From Seohaeicola_A nanhaiensis (lineage in GTDB: Bacteria > Pseudomonadota > Alphaproteobacteria > Rhodobacterales > Rhodobacteraceae), in NCBI RefSeq assembly GCF_042654245.1, contig NZ_JBHSGI010000005.1, positions 124,001 through 188,000 on the forward strand: DNA of 64,000 nt, read 5' to 3'. The notes below the pieces were generated by a model, which was given only the letters and a program-made list of their open reading frames with translations, searched no databases and was not told the origin of the DNA. Made by a program: the position numbers and the translations under genes. Of this stretch, positions 43,804-51,969 are shown in pieces (position 1 is the first letter of the stretch; each line of letters begins with the position of its first letter).

Positions 43804-44382
43804 ATGCTCAGACGGCTCTACGACTGGACGATGCGCCTGGCGGATCATCCGCGCGCCATGTGGGCGCTGGCCCTGGTGGCCTTCGCCGAAAGCTCGGTCT
43901 TTCCGATTCCCCCCGATGTGCTGATGATCCCGATGATCCTCGCCCGGCCCTCGCGCGCCTGGCTGATCGCCACCGTGGCGCTGCTCGCTTCGGTCGCGGG
44001 CGGGCTGCTCGGCTATGGCATCGGCGCGCTCGCCTTCGAGGGAATCGGCCAGCCGATCCTCGCCGCCTTCGGCAAGACGGCCGAGATGGAGTCCTTCAAC
44101 GCCCGCTTCAACGACTACGGCGTCTGGGCCGTGCTGATCGCCGGGGTCACGCCATTCCCCTTCAAGGTGATCACCATCATGTCGGGCTGGACGGGCCTGC
44201 CGCTGGTCCCCTTCCTCCTCAGCTCGCTGGTTGCCCGCGCCCTGCGCTTCTTTGTCGTCGCCGCGCTGCTGTGGAAATTCGGCGCACCGGTTCGTGTGTT
44301 TATCGAGCGGCGGCTGGGCCTTATGTTCACCCTGTTCGTCCTCATCCTGGTGGGCGGCTTTGCCGCCGTGAAATATCTATGA
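43804..44382 (+). CDS. YqaA family (DedA-like, SNARE-associated) membrane protein
   Basis: The 192-residue protein has about five hydrophobic segments. It shows the DedA-superfamily pattern of a reentrant-helix motif (SSVFPIPPDVLMIPMILARP) and a later arginine/proline motif (GVTPFPFKVITIMSG). YqaA-like members are the short branch of this lipid-scramblase-like superfamily. ATG 43804 gives the canonical LRRLYDW start; a longer frame adds 24 unrelated residues. Its stop overlaps the dsbB start by four bases (ATGA at 44379), so the two are coupled. Confidence 0.88.
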   Translation: MLRRLYDWTMRLADHPRAMWALALVAFAESSVFPIPPDVLMIPMILARPSRAWLIATVALLASVAGGLLGYGIGALAFEGIGQPILAAFGKTAEMESFNARFNDYGVWAVLIAGVTPFPFKVITIMSGWTGLPLVPFLLSSLVARALRFFVVAALLWKFGAPVRVFIERRLGLMFTLFVLILVGGFAAVKYL

Positions 44383-44840
44383 CCCGCATTCAACTGATCT
44401 TGCTCGCCGCTGGCGGCTCGGCCGCGCTTCTGGCCGGTGCCTTCACCTTCCAGTATTTCGGCTACCCGCCCTGTCACCTCTGCCTCTGGCAGCGCTGGCC
44501 CCATGCGGCCGCGATCCTGATCGGTCTCGTCGCGCTCGCCCTGCCCCGCGTGACCGCCCTGCCCGCGCTCGGCGCGCTCGCCGCCCTGACCACTGCGGGA
44601 ATCGGCGTCTATCACACCGGGGTCGAGCGCGGCTGGTGGGAAGGCCCGAACACCTGCACCTCCGGTCCCATCGACGGGGTCAGCTCGGCTGAACTGCTCG
44701 ACCGCATCATGAACGCACCCCTTATCCGCTGCGACGAGGTGGCCTGGCAGCTCATGGGCCTCTCGATGGCCAGCTGGAACGCGCTCCTGTCCTTCGGCCT
44801 GGCCGCAATCTGGGTCATGGCCCTGCGCACCCGCGCCTGA
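44379..44840 (+). CDS. dsbB: Disulfide bond formation protein DsbB
   Basis: The 153-residue inner-membrane protein with four spans passes electrons from DsbA to quinone. The first periplasmic pair is C32-C35 (PPCHLCLWQRWPH) and the second C93 and C118, the arrangement required for re-oxidising DsbA. It begins inside the yqaA stop codon. The gene ends 74 bases before the PhoB box of the next operon. Confidence 0.92.
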   Translation: MTRIQLILLAAGGSAALLAGAFTFQYFGYPPCHLCLWQRWPHAAAILIGLVALALPRVTALPALGALAALTTAGIGVYHTGVERGWWEGPNTCTSGPIDGVSSAELLDRIMNAPLIRCDEVAWQLMGLSMASWNALLSFGLAAIWVMALRTRA

Positions 44841-44914
44841 CTCGCCCGCCGGAAGCCCCCGCTCTGGGCCTCACCGCCAATCGGCGTTAGGGTCACCCGG
44901 CCGCCCGGGCGCCA

Positions 44915-44954
44915 CTGTCATGCAGATGACATGAAACTGTCATGTCGATTTGAC
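44915..44954 (+). promoter_or_regulatory. Tandem PhoB box
   Basis: Four consecutive 11-base units start at 44915, 44926, 44937 and 44948: CTGTCAT-gcag, ATGACAT-gaaa, CTGTCAT-gtcg and ATTTGAC. Units 1 and 3 match the half-site CTGTCAT perfectly, unit 2 has 5 of 7, unit 4 is poor. The 7+4 spacing is that of PhoB-bound Pho boxes in alphaproteobacteria and enterics. The next gene downstream on the plus strand starts at 45231, so the transcript would have a leader of roughly 250 bases. Confidence 0.72.
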
Positions 44955-45230
44955 CTCGGTGCCCGATGAAGCGCGGTGTCGGGAGGGTCCGGTTCATCCG
45001 GGGTGCCTTGGCATGTCCCCGGCTCACCTCGCGGTGTGATCCATCGGTACCCGTCGGCGCGGCCCCGGCCCTTAACAGGCCAGGACCGCCTCAAGATCGC
45101 CCAATGCGATCATTTGTAATTGACGAAAGGCAAATGTTCATGTTTGAAATGCACCAGGCCTGGCCGAAAGTCCGGGACAAAGCCATGCGGCGCCCCTCCG
45201 GGCGCCACATCATCTTGGGAGGTAAGATCA
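44955..45230 (+). other. Long 5' leader of the phosphate-regulated transporter operon
   Basis: The 276 bases between the Pho box and the first gene contain an inverted repeat CATTTG...CAAATG (45111-45136). They also hold a perfect hairpin GGCGCCC-CTCC-GGGCGCC (45189-45206) ending 13 bases before the ribosome-binding site GGGAGG. A 34-codon frame from ATG 45134 ends at 45238 inside the first gene. That frame has weak support as a leader peptide. No other gene or riboswitch family was recognised. Confidence 0.45.
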
Positions 45231-46223
45231 ATGGCTGAACACACGAAAACCCACCGCGCTCTGCTGATGGCCACCGTTCTGGCGGCCGCCGGTGTCGCCA
45301 GCGCCGCCTCGGCGGACAAGCTGGTCCTGTATACGTCGCAGCCCGATGCCGATGCTGCCGAGACGGTCAGCGCCTTCACCGCCGCCAATCCCGGCGTCGA
45401 GGTGGAAGTGTTCCGCTCGGGCACCAGCGACCTGCTCAGCAAACTCGCCGCCGAATTCGCGGCCGGCAGCCCGCAGCCCGATGTCCTGCTGATCGCCGAT
45501 GCCGTCAGCATGGAAGGTCTCAAGTCGGACAAGCGCCTGATGGCCTATCCCGAAGCCAACGTCGACGGCTTCGACCCCAGCGCCGTCGACCCCGACCACT
45601 ACTATTTCGGCAGCAAGCTGATCACCACCGGCATCGCCTACAACACCGGCGCCTCCGAAAAGCCCGAACACTGGTCGGATCTGACCGGCGAGGCCTACAA
45701 GAACCTCGTCGTCATGCCCAGCCCGCTCTACTCGGGCGCCGCCGCCTACATGCTCTCGGCCTTTGCCGAGCGGGATGACCTCGGCTGGGATTATTTCGAA
45801 AAGCTCCAGGCCAATGGCGTCACCGCCGTGCGCGGCAACGGCGCGGTGCTGAAATCGGTCGCCAGCGGCGAAAACGCCTATGGCATCCTCGTCGACTTCC
45901 TGGCAATGAACGCCAAGAAGGACGGCTCGCCGATCGAATTCGTCTTCCCCGAGGAAGGCGTGACCGCGGTGACCGAGCCGGTGGCGATCATGTCGACCGC
46001 CAAGAACGTGGACGACGCCAAGAAGTTCGTCGACTTCATCCTCTCCGACGAAGGCCAGAAACTGGCGCTGTCGCAGGGCTACCTGCCCGCCAAGGCCAGC
46101 GTCGGTCAGCCCGACTGGATGCCCGAAGGCGTCACGGTCAAGGTGATGGGCGCGGACCTCGGCGTCATCGGTCCCAAGATCGAAGACAACAAGAAACGCT
46201 TCTCGACGCTCTTCGGCGGTTAA
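45231..46223 (+). CDS. ABC transporter substrate-binding protein, AfuA/FbpA family
   Basis: The 330-residue periplasmic protein has a signal peptide cut near residue 28 (ASAASA before DKLVLYTSQP) and a type-2 periplasmic-binding fold of COG1840. The segment FRSGTSDLLSKLAAEFAAGS followed by PQPDVLLIADAVSM is typical. Ferric-iron members use two adjacent tyrosines; YNTG and PLYSG occur, but a YY iron pair is not evident in the expected place. COG1840 also contains binders of hexose phosphates (AfuA) and aminoethylphosphonate (PhnS/AepX). Pho box and neighbours favour a phosphorus ligand. GGGAGG precedes the ATG. Confidence 0.85.
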   Translation: MAEHTKTHRALLMATVLAAAGVASAASADKLVLYTSQPDADAAETVSAFTAANPGVEVEVFRSGTSDLLSKLAAEFAAGSPQPDVLLIADAVSMEGLKSDKRLMAYPEANVDGFDPSAVDPDHYYFGSKLITTGIAYNTGASEKPEHWSDLTGEAYKNLVVMPSPLYSGAAAYMLSAFAERDDLGWDYFEKLQANGVTAVRGNGAVLKSVASGENAYGILVDFLAMNAKKDGSPIEFVFPEEGVTAVTEPVAIMSTAKNVDDAKKFVDFILSDEGQKLALSQGYLPAKASVGQPDWMPEGVTVKVMGADLGVIGPKIEDNKKRFSTLFGG

Positions 46224-46232
46224 TTCACCGAC

Positions 46233-47936
46233 ATGAACGTCTCAACACGGAACGGTCAGGGCCAGCAATTCGCCCTGACCGCGATGATCCTGACCATCAT
46301 CGCGATCTTCTCCCTTCTCCCCATGATGCGCCTTCTGCAGGAGATCGTCCTGCCCGGTGGCCAGTTCTCGCTCGATGCGATCCGCGCCGGCCTGGGCGAC
46401 CGCACCGTCTGGCTCGCCACGCGCAATACAGTGGTCGTCGGCCTTGGCGGCACGCTGGTGGCCGTGGTGCTGGGGGTCGTCGTCTCGATTGTCGTCACGC
46501 TGTCCAACATCCGCCTCACGCAAACTCTGGTGCTCTGTTTCGTCACGCCGCTGATGATCGCGCCGCAGGTGACCGCGCTGGCCTGGCTGCAGCTCTTCGG
46601 TCCCTCCAGTGCCCTGCTCAAGCTGCTGGGCATCGCGCCGCCCATCGGCACGCCCAACCCGCTCTATTCCGCCGGCGGCATCATCGCGCTGCTCGGCATC
46701 CAGTATGCCCCGCTGGTTTTCCTCATCGTCCGCGCCGGGCTGCGCAAGCTCCCGCGCGAACTGATCGAGGCCGCGCAGGCGGGCGGCGCCGGTCCGTTCC
46801 GGGTGATCTTCACCATCGTGCTGCCGCTGATGACTCCGGCCATCGTCGGTGCCTCGGCGCTGTCCTTCGTCTCCTGCGTCGGCAACTTCGGCATCCCCGC
46901 CTTCCTCGGCATTCCCGCGAACTACCTCGTCCTGCCCACGCTGATCTTCCAGCGCCTCGCCGGCGGCGGCCCCGCCGTCCTGTCCGAGGTGGCCTATCTC
47001 TCGACCATGATCGGCATCCTCGCCATGGCCGGGATCGTGCTGCAGGACTACATCAGCTCGCGCCGCGACTTCCGCATCACCACCACCTCGCTGCCCGCCG
47101 ACCCCTATGACCTGGGCCTCTGGCGTCCCGTGGTCGAGGCGCTGATGTGGCTGATGATCGTCGTCATCCTTGTGCTGCCGCTCTGCGGCCTGGTGCTGAC
47201 CTCGCTGGTGCGCGGCTATGGCATCGTGCTCTCGGCCGATACCGTGACGCTCGACAACTACCGCTTCGTGCTCTTCGAACACGCCGCGGCCAAGCGCGCC
47301 TTCGGCAACAGCCTGCTGCTTTCGATCACGACCGCCGTCTTCGCGGTGCTGGTGGCGGTGCCGCTCGGCTATGTCATCGCCTGGGGCAAGCAGAAATGGG
47401 TCAAATGGCTGAACTTCTCGGTCGAACTGCCCTATGCCCTGCCCGGCGTCGTGCTGGCCATCGCCTCGCTGCTGCTGTTCCTCAAGCCGCTGCCGCTGGT
47501 CGGCATCCAGATCTACAACACCGTCTGGATCATCCTCTTCGCCTATCTCGCCCGCTTCCTCGTGCTGGCGGTGCGGCCCACGGTCAACGGCTATGCCCAG
47601 CTTGATCGCACGCTCGAAGAGGCAGCCGAGATCGCGGGTGCCGGGCTCTTCACCCGGCTGCGCACCATCATCTTCCCGCTGGTGGCCCCGGCGGCGATGG
47701 CGGGCGGCCTGCTGATCTTCATGACGGCGCTCAGCGAACTCACCGTGTCGGCCCTGCTGTGGTCCTCCGGCTCCGAGACCATCGGCGTGGTCATCTTCTC
47801 CTTCGAACAGGGCGGCGATTCCAAATACGCCTCCGCGCTCTCGGCGGTGATCGTCGCGATCACCTTCCTGCTGATGCTGGGCGTGAACCTGTTCGCCAAC
47901 AAACTTCCAGATGGGGTGCTGCCGTGGCGGGACTGA
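46233..47936 (+). CDS. ABC transporter permease, fused FbpB/ThiP type
   Basis: The 567-residue protein contains two permease halves in one chain, about 12 hydrophobic segments. Two EAA loops mark the ATPase contacts: ELIEAAQAGGAGPFRVIFTIVLP near residue 175 (quoted in part as ELIEAAQAGGAGPF) and TLEEAAEIAGAGLFTRLRTI near 460. This is the architecture of permeases serving COG1840 binding proteins. It starts 9 bases after the binding-protein gene and overlaps the ATPase gene by 13 bases. Confidence 0.92.
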   Translation: MNVSTRNGQGQQFALTAMILTIIAIFSLLPMMRLLQEIVLPGGQFSLDAIRAGLGDRTVWLATRNTVVVGLGGTLVAVVLGVVVSIVVTLSNIRLTQTLVLCFVTPLMIAPQVTALAWLQLFGPSSALLKLLGIAPPIGTPNPLYSAGGIIALLGIQYAPLVFLIVRAGLRKLPRELIEAAQAGGAGPFRVIFTIVLPLMTPAIVGASALSFVSCVGNFGIPAFLGIPANYLVLPTLIFQRLAGGGPAVLSEVAYLSTMIGILAMAGIVLQDYISSRRDFRITTTSLPADPYDLGLWRPVVEALMWLMIVVILVLPLCGLVLTSLVRGYGIVLSADTVTLDNYRFVLFEHAAAKRAFGNSLLLSITTAVFAVLVAVPLGYVIAWGKQKWVKWLNFSVELPYALPGVVLAIASLLLFLKPLPLVGIQIYNTVWIILFAYLARFLVLAVRPTVNGYAQLDRTLEEAAEIAGAGLFTRLRTIIFPLVAPAAMAGGLLIFMTALSELTVSALLWSSGSETIGVVIFSFEQGGDSKYASALSAVIVAITFLLMLGVNLFANKLPDGVLPWRD

Positions 47937-49003
47937 CTATTCGTAACCTGACAAAACACTTCGGCGGCTTCACGGCGCTCCAGAACGTCTCGATCGAGGT
48001 GAAACCGAAAGAGTTCCTGGCCGTCCTCGGCCCCTCGGGCTGCGGCAAGACCACGCTGCTGCGCATGATCGCCGGTTTCGAAACCGTCAGCAACGGCGAG
48101 ATCGAGATCGACGGCAAGGTCGTGTCCAACACGCAGCGCTCGGTGCCGCCCAACGAACGCCGCATCGGCATCGTGTTCCAGAACTACGCGCTCTGGCCGC
48201 ACATGACCGTGGCCGAAAACATCGGCTACTCGCTGCGCGTCAACAAGGTCGGCGCCGCCGACCTGAAACGCCGCGTGGACGAGGCGCTCGCGCTGGTGAA
48301 CCTCACCGGCATGGAAGACCGCGCGCCGGCCAACCTCTCGGGCGGCCAGCGCCAGCGGGTGGCGCTTGCCCGCTGCCTCGTCGCCGAACCGGCGCTCGTC
48401 CTCTTCGACGAGCCGCTGGCCAACCTCGACGTCCACCTGCGCGCCTCGATGGAGGACGAATTCGCCGCCTTCCACCGCCGCACCGGCACCACCATCGTCT
48501 ACATCACCCACGACCAGTCCGAGGCGATGGCCCTGGCAGACCGGATCGCCGTGATGGACAACGGCCACCTGATGCAACTCGACACCCCCGAGGCGATCTA
48601 CCACCGACCCGCGAACGAGATGGTCGCCTCCTTCATCTCGCAGGGAATGGTGATCCCGGTCACCATCCTGCGCCCCGAACAGGACGGGCGCTGTCAGGCC
48701 GAGGTCATGGGCCAGCCGATCACGCTGACCTGCAGCGCCGGCGAGATGCCCCGCGCCGGTGCCGTCGCCTGCTTCCGCGCCGAACAGGTGCGCATCGCGG
48801 GCGAGGGCGAAAGCGGCTTTGACGGCCAGATCCAGCGCGTGGTCTACCAGGGCGGCGCGGCACGCATCGAATTCGTGCCCGATGTCGCCCCCGACCAGAC
48901 CATCCACTTCGAACAGCCCGACCCCCAGCCCTTTGCAGCCGGCGACCGCGCGCGCCTCTGCTTCGCCGGCGGCTGGCTGATCCCGGCGCCCGGACGGACC
49001 TGA
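47924..49003 (+). CDS. ABC transporter ATP-binding protein (PotA/FbpC-like)
   Basis: The 359-residue ATPase shows Walker A GPSGCGKTT near residue 38, Q-loop VFQNYALWPHMTV, signature LSGGQRQRVALARCL and Walker B LVLFDEPLANLD. A C-terminal TOBE domain (about 275-355) follows. The start is GTG 47924 (VAGLTIRNLTKHFGG); GGGG lies a few bases upstream and no ATG is available in frame nearby. It overlaps the permease by 13 bases, and its stop TGA shares one base with the next ATG. Confidence 0.92.
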   Translation: MAGLTIRNLTKHFGGFTALQNVSIEVKPKEFLAVLGPSGCGKTTLLRMIAGFETVSNGEIEIDGKVVSNTQRSVPPNERRIGIVFQNYALWPHMTVAENIGYSLRVNKVGAADLKRRVDEALALVNLTGMEDRAPANLSGGQRQRVALARCLVAEPALVLFDEPLANLDVHLRASMEDEFAAFHRRTGTTIVYITHDQSEAMALADRIAVMDNGHLMQLDTPEAIYHRPANEMVASFISQGMVIPVTILRPEQDGRCQAEVMGQPITLTCSAGEMPRAGAVACFRAEQVRIAGEGESGFDGQIQRVVYQGGAARIEFVPDVAPDQTIHFEQPDPQPFAAGDRARLCFAGGWLIPAPGRT

Positions 49004-50163
49004 TGCAGACCATCCACCTGCAAGGCGGGTTCGGCGAAAAAGGCCGGACCAGCATCGCCGTGGACGACGGCGCGACCCTCCTGATGCTGGACGCCGGCAT
49101 CAAGGTCGGCGCGCCGGCGCAGGACTACCACCCGCGTCTCGCCCGTGCGGCGGCCGAGATCGACGCACTCTTCCTGACCCACGCGCACGAGGATCACATC
49201 GGCGCGCTCAGCTGGCTGCTGCGCCAGGGCTTCAACGGTCCGGTCTTCATGACCGCCGCCACCCGGGGCGAGATGGCCGCGACCCTCGCGCAATACGCCC
49301 GCCCCGACGATCTGGCCGCCTGCCCCGGCAGCGCGGCGCAGATCGAGATCTTCTCCGCCGGCGACCGCCTGACCGTCGGCGCACAGACCATCGACACCGG
49401 CCATTCCGGCCATGTCGCGGGCGGCACCTGGTTCGCCGTCACCAGCGGCGGGCAGACCACGCTCTATTGCGGCGACGTGGTGCCCCACAGCGCCGTCTTC
49501 CCGATGACGCCCCTGCCCGCCTGCGACCTGCTTGTGCTCGACTGCTCCTACGGCCCCGACACCGTGCCCGCCGCCGACCGCGCGAAAACGGTGATCGAAT
49601 GGACCGCCGCACATCCCTGCGGCTCCGTCCTGCCGACCCCGCTCTCGGGCCGCTCGCTGGAACTGCTCACCATCCTGCCCGGGCCGCTCGCCATGTCCGA
49701 CGACATGGAGGCCCCGCTGCGCGCCCAGCTGGCCGATCCCGACCTTCTTCACCCCGGCATGGCCGCCCGCCTGCGCGACCGCATCGCCGGTCTGCACCGC
49801 TGGACCCCCGGCGATCCCCTGCCCGCCATGCCCCTGCTGGTGCATGACGGCATGGGCGAAACCGGCCCCGCCCGCGCCGCGCTGGATCAGGCCGAGCGCG
49901 CGGGCCACCCCGTGCTGCTGACCGGCCACCTGCCCGAAGGCTCGCCCGGCTGGCGGATGCACCGCGCCGGCACCGCCGACTGGCACCGCCTGCCGACCCA
50001 CCCCACCCTGCCCGAGAACCGCGCCCTGTGGGAGGCCACGGGCCGCCCGGCGGTGATCGGCCATTCCTGCGACGACGCCGCGCTGGACGCGGTCCAACAG
50101 AGCCTGCCCGCGCTGAACGCCGGCACCCGCACCGGCGGCAGCCTCAAGATCGGAGATGCATGA
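49003..50163 (+). CDS. Beta-CASP-type metallo-beta-lactamase hydrolase (RNase J/CPSF-like)
   Basis: The 386-residue protein has the metallo-beta-lactamase metal site H60-x-H62-x-D64-H65 (THAHEDHIGAL), the third-histidine motif TGHSGHVAGGTWF and D159 (YCGDVV), spaced as in RNase J and CPSF. A beta-CASP-like region is indicated by LPTPLSGRSLELLTIL, VLLTGHLPEGSPG and a late histidine in AVIGHSCDD (H355). Such enzymes cut phosphodiester bonds in nucleic acids. No signal peptide, so cytoplasmic. Fusion to the ABC operon by a 1-base overlap suggests it processes the imported compound. Confidence 0.8.
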   Translation: MQTIHLQGGFGEKGRTSIAVDDGATLLMLDAGIKVGAPAQDYHPRLARAAAEIDALFLTHAHEDHIGALSWLLRQGFNGPVFMTAATRGEMAATLAQYARPDDLAACPGSAAQIEIFSAGDRLTVGAQTIDTGHSGHVAGGTWFAVTSGGQTTLYCGDVVPHSAVFPMTPLPACDLLVLDCSYGPDTVPAADRAKTVIEWTAAHPCGSVLPTPLSGRSLELLTILPGPLAMSDDMEAPLRAQLADPDLLHPGMAARLRDRIAGLHRWTPGDPLPAMPLLVHDGMGETGPARAALDQAERAGHPVLLTGHLPEGSPGWRMHRAGTADWHRLPTHPTLPENRALWEATGRPAVIGHSCDDAALDAVQQSLPALNAGTRTGGSLKIGDA

Positions 50164-50906
50164 CCATGAGAATCCTCCTCGCCAACGACGACGGCATCGA
50201 CGCCCCGGGCCTCGCCCTGCTGGAACGCGCCGCCGCCCTGATCAGCGACGACGTCTGGACCGTCGCCCCCGCCGCCAAGCGCACCGCTGCCGGCCATTCG
50301 CTCACCATCGCCCGCCCCCTGACGATGGAAAAGCGCGGCGAGCGCCGCTACGCCTGCTCGGGCACCCCGGCCGACTGCGTGCTGACCGCCATGACCTGGC
50401 TCTTCCGCGATGACACGAAACCCGACCTCGTGCTTTCGGGCGTCAACGACGGCCGCAACGTGGCCGAGGACATCGCCTATTCCGGCACCCTCGGCGTCGC
50501 GCGCGAGGCGACCTTCTGGGGCCTGCCCGCCATCGGCCTCTCGCGGGTGAAAAAGCCCGAGGTCGGTGTCGGCGACGCCGAATGGCTCCAGTCCCTGATC
50601 CTGCGCCTCTGGAACACCCGCGCCGACTGGCAGGGCGACCGCCAGTTCCTCTCGGTCAACCTCCCCACCCGCCTGCCCGCACAGCTGGTGCAACCCCGCA
50701 TCGGCCGCGACAAGGTCGGCATCCGCGCCGAGGTGCTCTCCACCAGCGGCGACACCACCGAGATCACCATCGAGCGCAGCCGCCAGGACACCACCACCCC
50801 CGGCGACGAAAACGCCCACCTCGCCGCAGGCAAGGCCACCGTCACCCGCCTCCTCTGGTCCGGCGAAACGCCCCTCCCGGCAGGCTTCGTCGAAGCGCTG
50901 GGGTAA
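50160..50906 (+). CDS. surE: 5'/3'-nucleotidase SurE
   Basis: The 248-residue phosphatase has N9-DDG (LLANDDGID) for the divalent metal, APAAKRTAAGHSLTI, the GTPADCV motif and SGVNDGRNVAEDIAYSGTLG. SurE enzymes remove phosphate from nucleoside 5'- and 3'-monophosphates in the cytoplasm. Usually surE sits with pcm and a peptidase gene near stationary-phase genes. Here it overlaps the beta-CASP gene by four bases and ends the transporter operon, so it may be a dedicated second copy. A strong terminator follows 25 bases later. Confidence 0.93.
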   Translation: MTMRILLANDDGIDAPGLALLERAAALISDDVWTVAPAAKRTAAGHSLTIARPLTMEKRGERRYACSGTPADCVLTAMTWLFRDDTKPDLVLSGVNDGRNVAEDIAYSGTLGVAREATFWGLPAIGLSRVKKPEVGVGDAEWLQSLILRLWNTRADWQGDRQFLSVNLPTRLPAQLVQPRIGRDKVGIRAEVLSTSGDTTEITIERSRQDTTTPGDENAHLAAGKATVTRLLWSGETPLPAGFVEALG

Positions 50907-50931
50907 GCGGCAGACGGAACGGGACGGAAGG

Positions 50932-50959
50932 GGCCTGACCTTGCGGTCGGGCCTTTTTT
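50932..50959 (+). terminator. Rho-independent terminator of the surE operon
   Basis: GGCCTGACC (50932-50940) pairs with GGTCGGGCC (50945-50953) around a TTGC loop, followed immediately by TTTTTT (50954-50959). It is the clearest intrinsic terminator on the plus strand in the window and marks the 3' boundary of the phosphate-regulated operon. Confidence 0.92.
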
Positions 50960-51056
50960 GTGCGGGGTGAGCGGGAATTCTGTGAGACAGCGCCAATTGG
51001 ATGGTGGAAAGCGGATCAGGGTAAGGTCTGCTGTGCGGACAAAGCCGTCGTATCGC

Positions 51057-51566
51057 CTACTCTTGCTTGTCCTCATATGCGCGAATGAGCGCAATGCACT
51101 CTGAATTGTTGTCGTGTCCGGCCACCTCTATCTCCCTGAGGATTTCGTATTCTTCCGGGCTGGCAATGAAGCCGCGCCTTGCCGCTCGATCCACAACGTC
51201 CTGCACGACGCCCGAAACCGAATGGAAGCTGTATCCGAACCGTACTCGGAAATCATCCAGAAATCGATTTATATCACCTCGTGCATCCTCGCTTGCGCTC
51301 GCGAACAGAGCCAAGTCCTTGGAGGTCATGAAATACCACCGACGTATCTCGTTCAGGACTGCGAAGCATCGCTTCCCCTTTGTATCGTCAAAAACTTGGA
51401 GCCAGCCAGCGCTCGACATGACCACCATCTGTTCGATCTGATCTTCGGAGAGCGTTGGGTCGCAGTGGCGCAGAGCCGCCATTCTCCACGACCGATATAG
51501 ATCGACGCCCTTGAGGAGTCTGATCAACTCCCGCCTAGAATGTTCTCTGTCAAAGTTTTTCGTCAT
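51057..51566 (-). CDS. Orphan hypothetical protein in a lower-GC patch (169 aa)
   Basis: The 169-residue protein is rich in charged and aromatic residues (DREHSRRELIRLLKGVDLYR, IRRWYFMTSKDLALFAS). It is predicted mostly helical, with no signal peptide, membrane span or known catalytic motif. Codon use is visibly less GC-biased than in the neighbouring operons, which suggests recent acquisition. The ATG at 51566 lacks a good ribosome-binding site, so the start is uncertain. I do not recognise a family. Confidence 0.6.
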   Translation of the reverse strand: MTKNFDREHSRRELIRLLKGVDLYRSWRMAALRHCDPTLSEDQIEQMVVMSSAGWLQVFDDTKGKRCFAVLNEIRRWYFMTSKDLALFASASEDARGDINRFLDDFRVRFGYSFHSVSGVVQDVVDRAARRGFIASPEEYEILREIEVAGHDNNSECIALIRAYEDKQE

Positions 51567-51720
51567 GATTGAGGTCTAAGGGTATTTGCTGACTACGCCA
51601 AGGAGCCATGTAAATGTGGGCTCCAAGCAGTCATCTGACTATCTTTGTCAAACTCCTTCGGTGTCGCTAGATCGTAAGGGGCGCCACTGCGGACAGCAGT
51701 AACCTTTTTCTGCCGATTGC

Positions 51721-51969
51721 TTAAGCCGAAGCATCCGTTCTTACGATATTCGCCAGAACAAGACGCTCTCCGGTTTTGGCAAGACCGCTCGCACAGAATA
51801 CGCCCTTCAAGCCCTCAAGGGCGACAGCCTCAGGGTCGAGAGGAACGGCTCCAATCCCAGATGGGTCGCGCTCATTGTATCGATGAATTGCAGTCCGCAG
51901 ACTGTCCGCCTCAATCTGGCTCGAATAGGTGCCACCCTCGTATTCGACGACAAATGTCCACGTGGCCAT
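51721..51969 (-). CDS. Orphan small hypothetical protein (82 aa)
   Basis: The 82-residue protein begins ATWTFVVEYEGGTYSSQIEA, which looks like a compact beta-alpha fold with strands followed by a helix (DSLRTAIHRYNERD). AGG lies about 8 bases before the ATG. It sits in the same lower-GC patch as the 169-residue orphan, 151 bases upstream of it on the minus strand. No family recognised. Small acidic single-domain proteins of this look can be immunity or antitoxin-like, but nothing here proves that. Confidence 0.55.
   Translation of the reverse strand: MATWTFVVEYEGGTYSSQIEADSLRTAIHRYNERDPSGIGAVPLDPEAVALEGLKGVFCASGLAKTGERLVLANIVRTDASA

Noticed and set aside
44966..45238. A 90-residue frame downstream of the Pho box
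   Set aside because: Composition is unlike a protein of this genome, there is no convincing ribosome-binding site at 44966, and it ends inside the binding-protein gene. Only its last 34 codons are mentioned as a possible leader peptide.
45231..49003. Annotation of the ABC genes as a ferric-iron transporter
   Set aside because: No Fur/RirA/Irr-type site was seen and the tyrosine pair of ferric-binding proteins is not evident, while a Pho box and phosphoester hydrolases are present.
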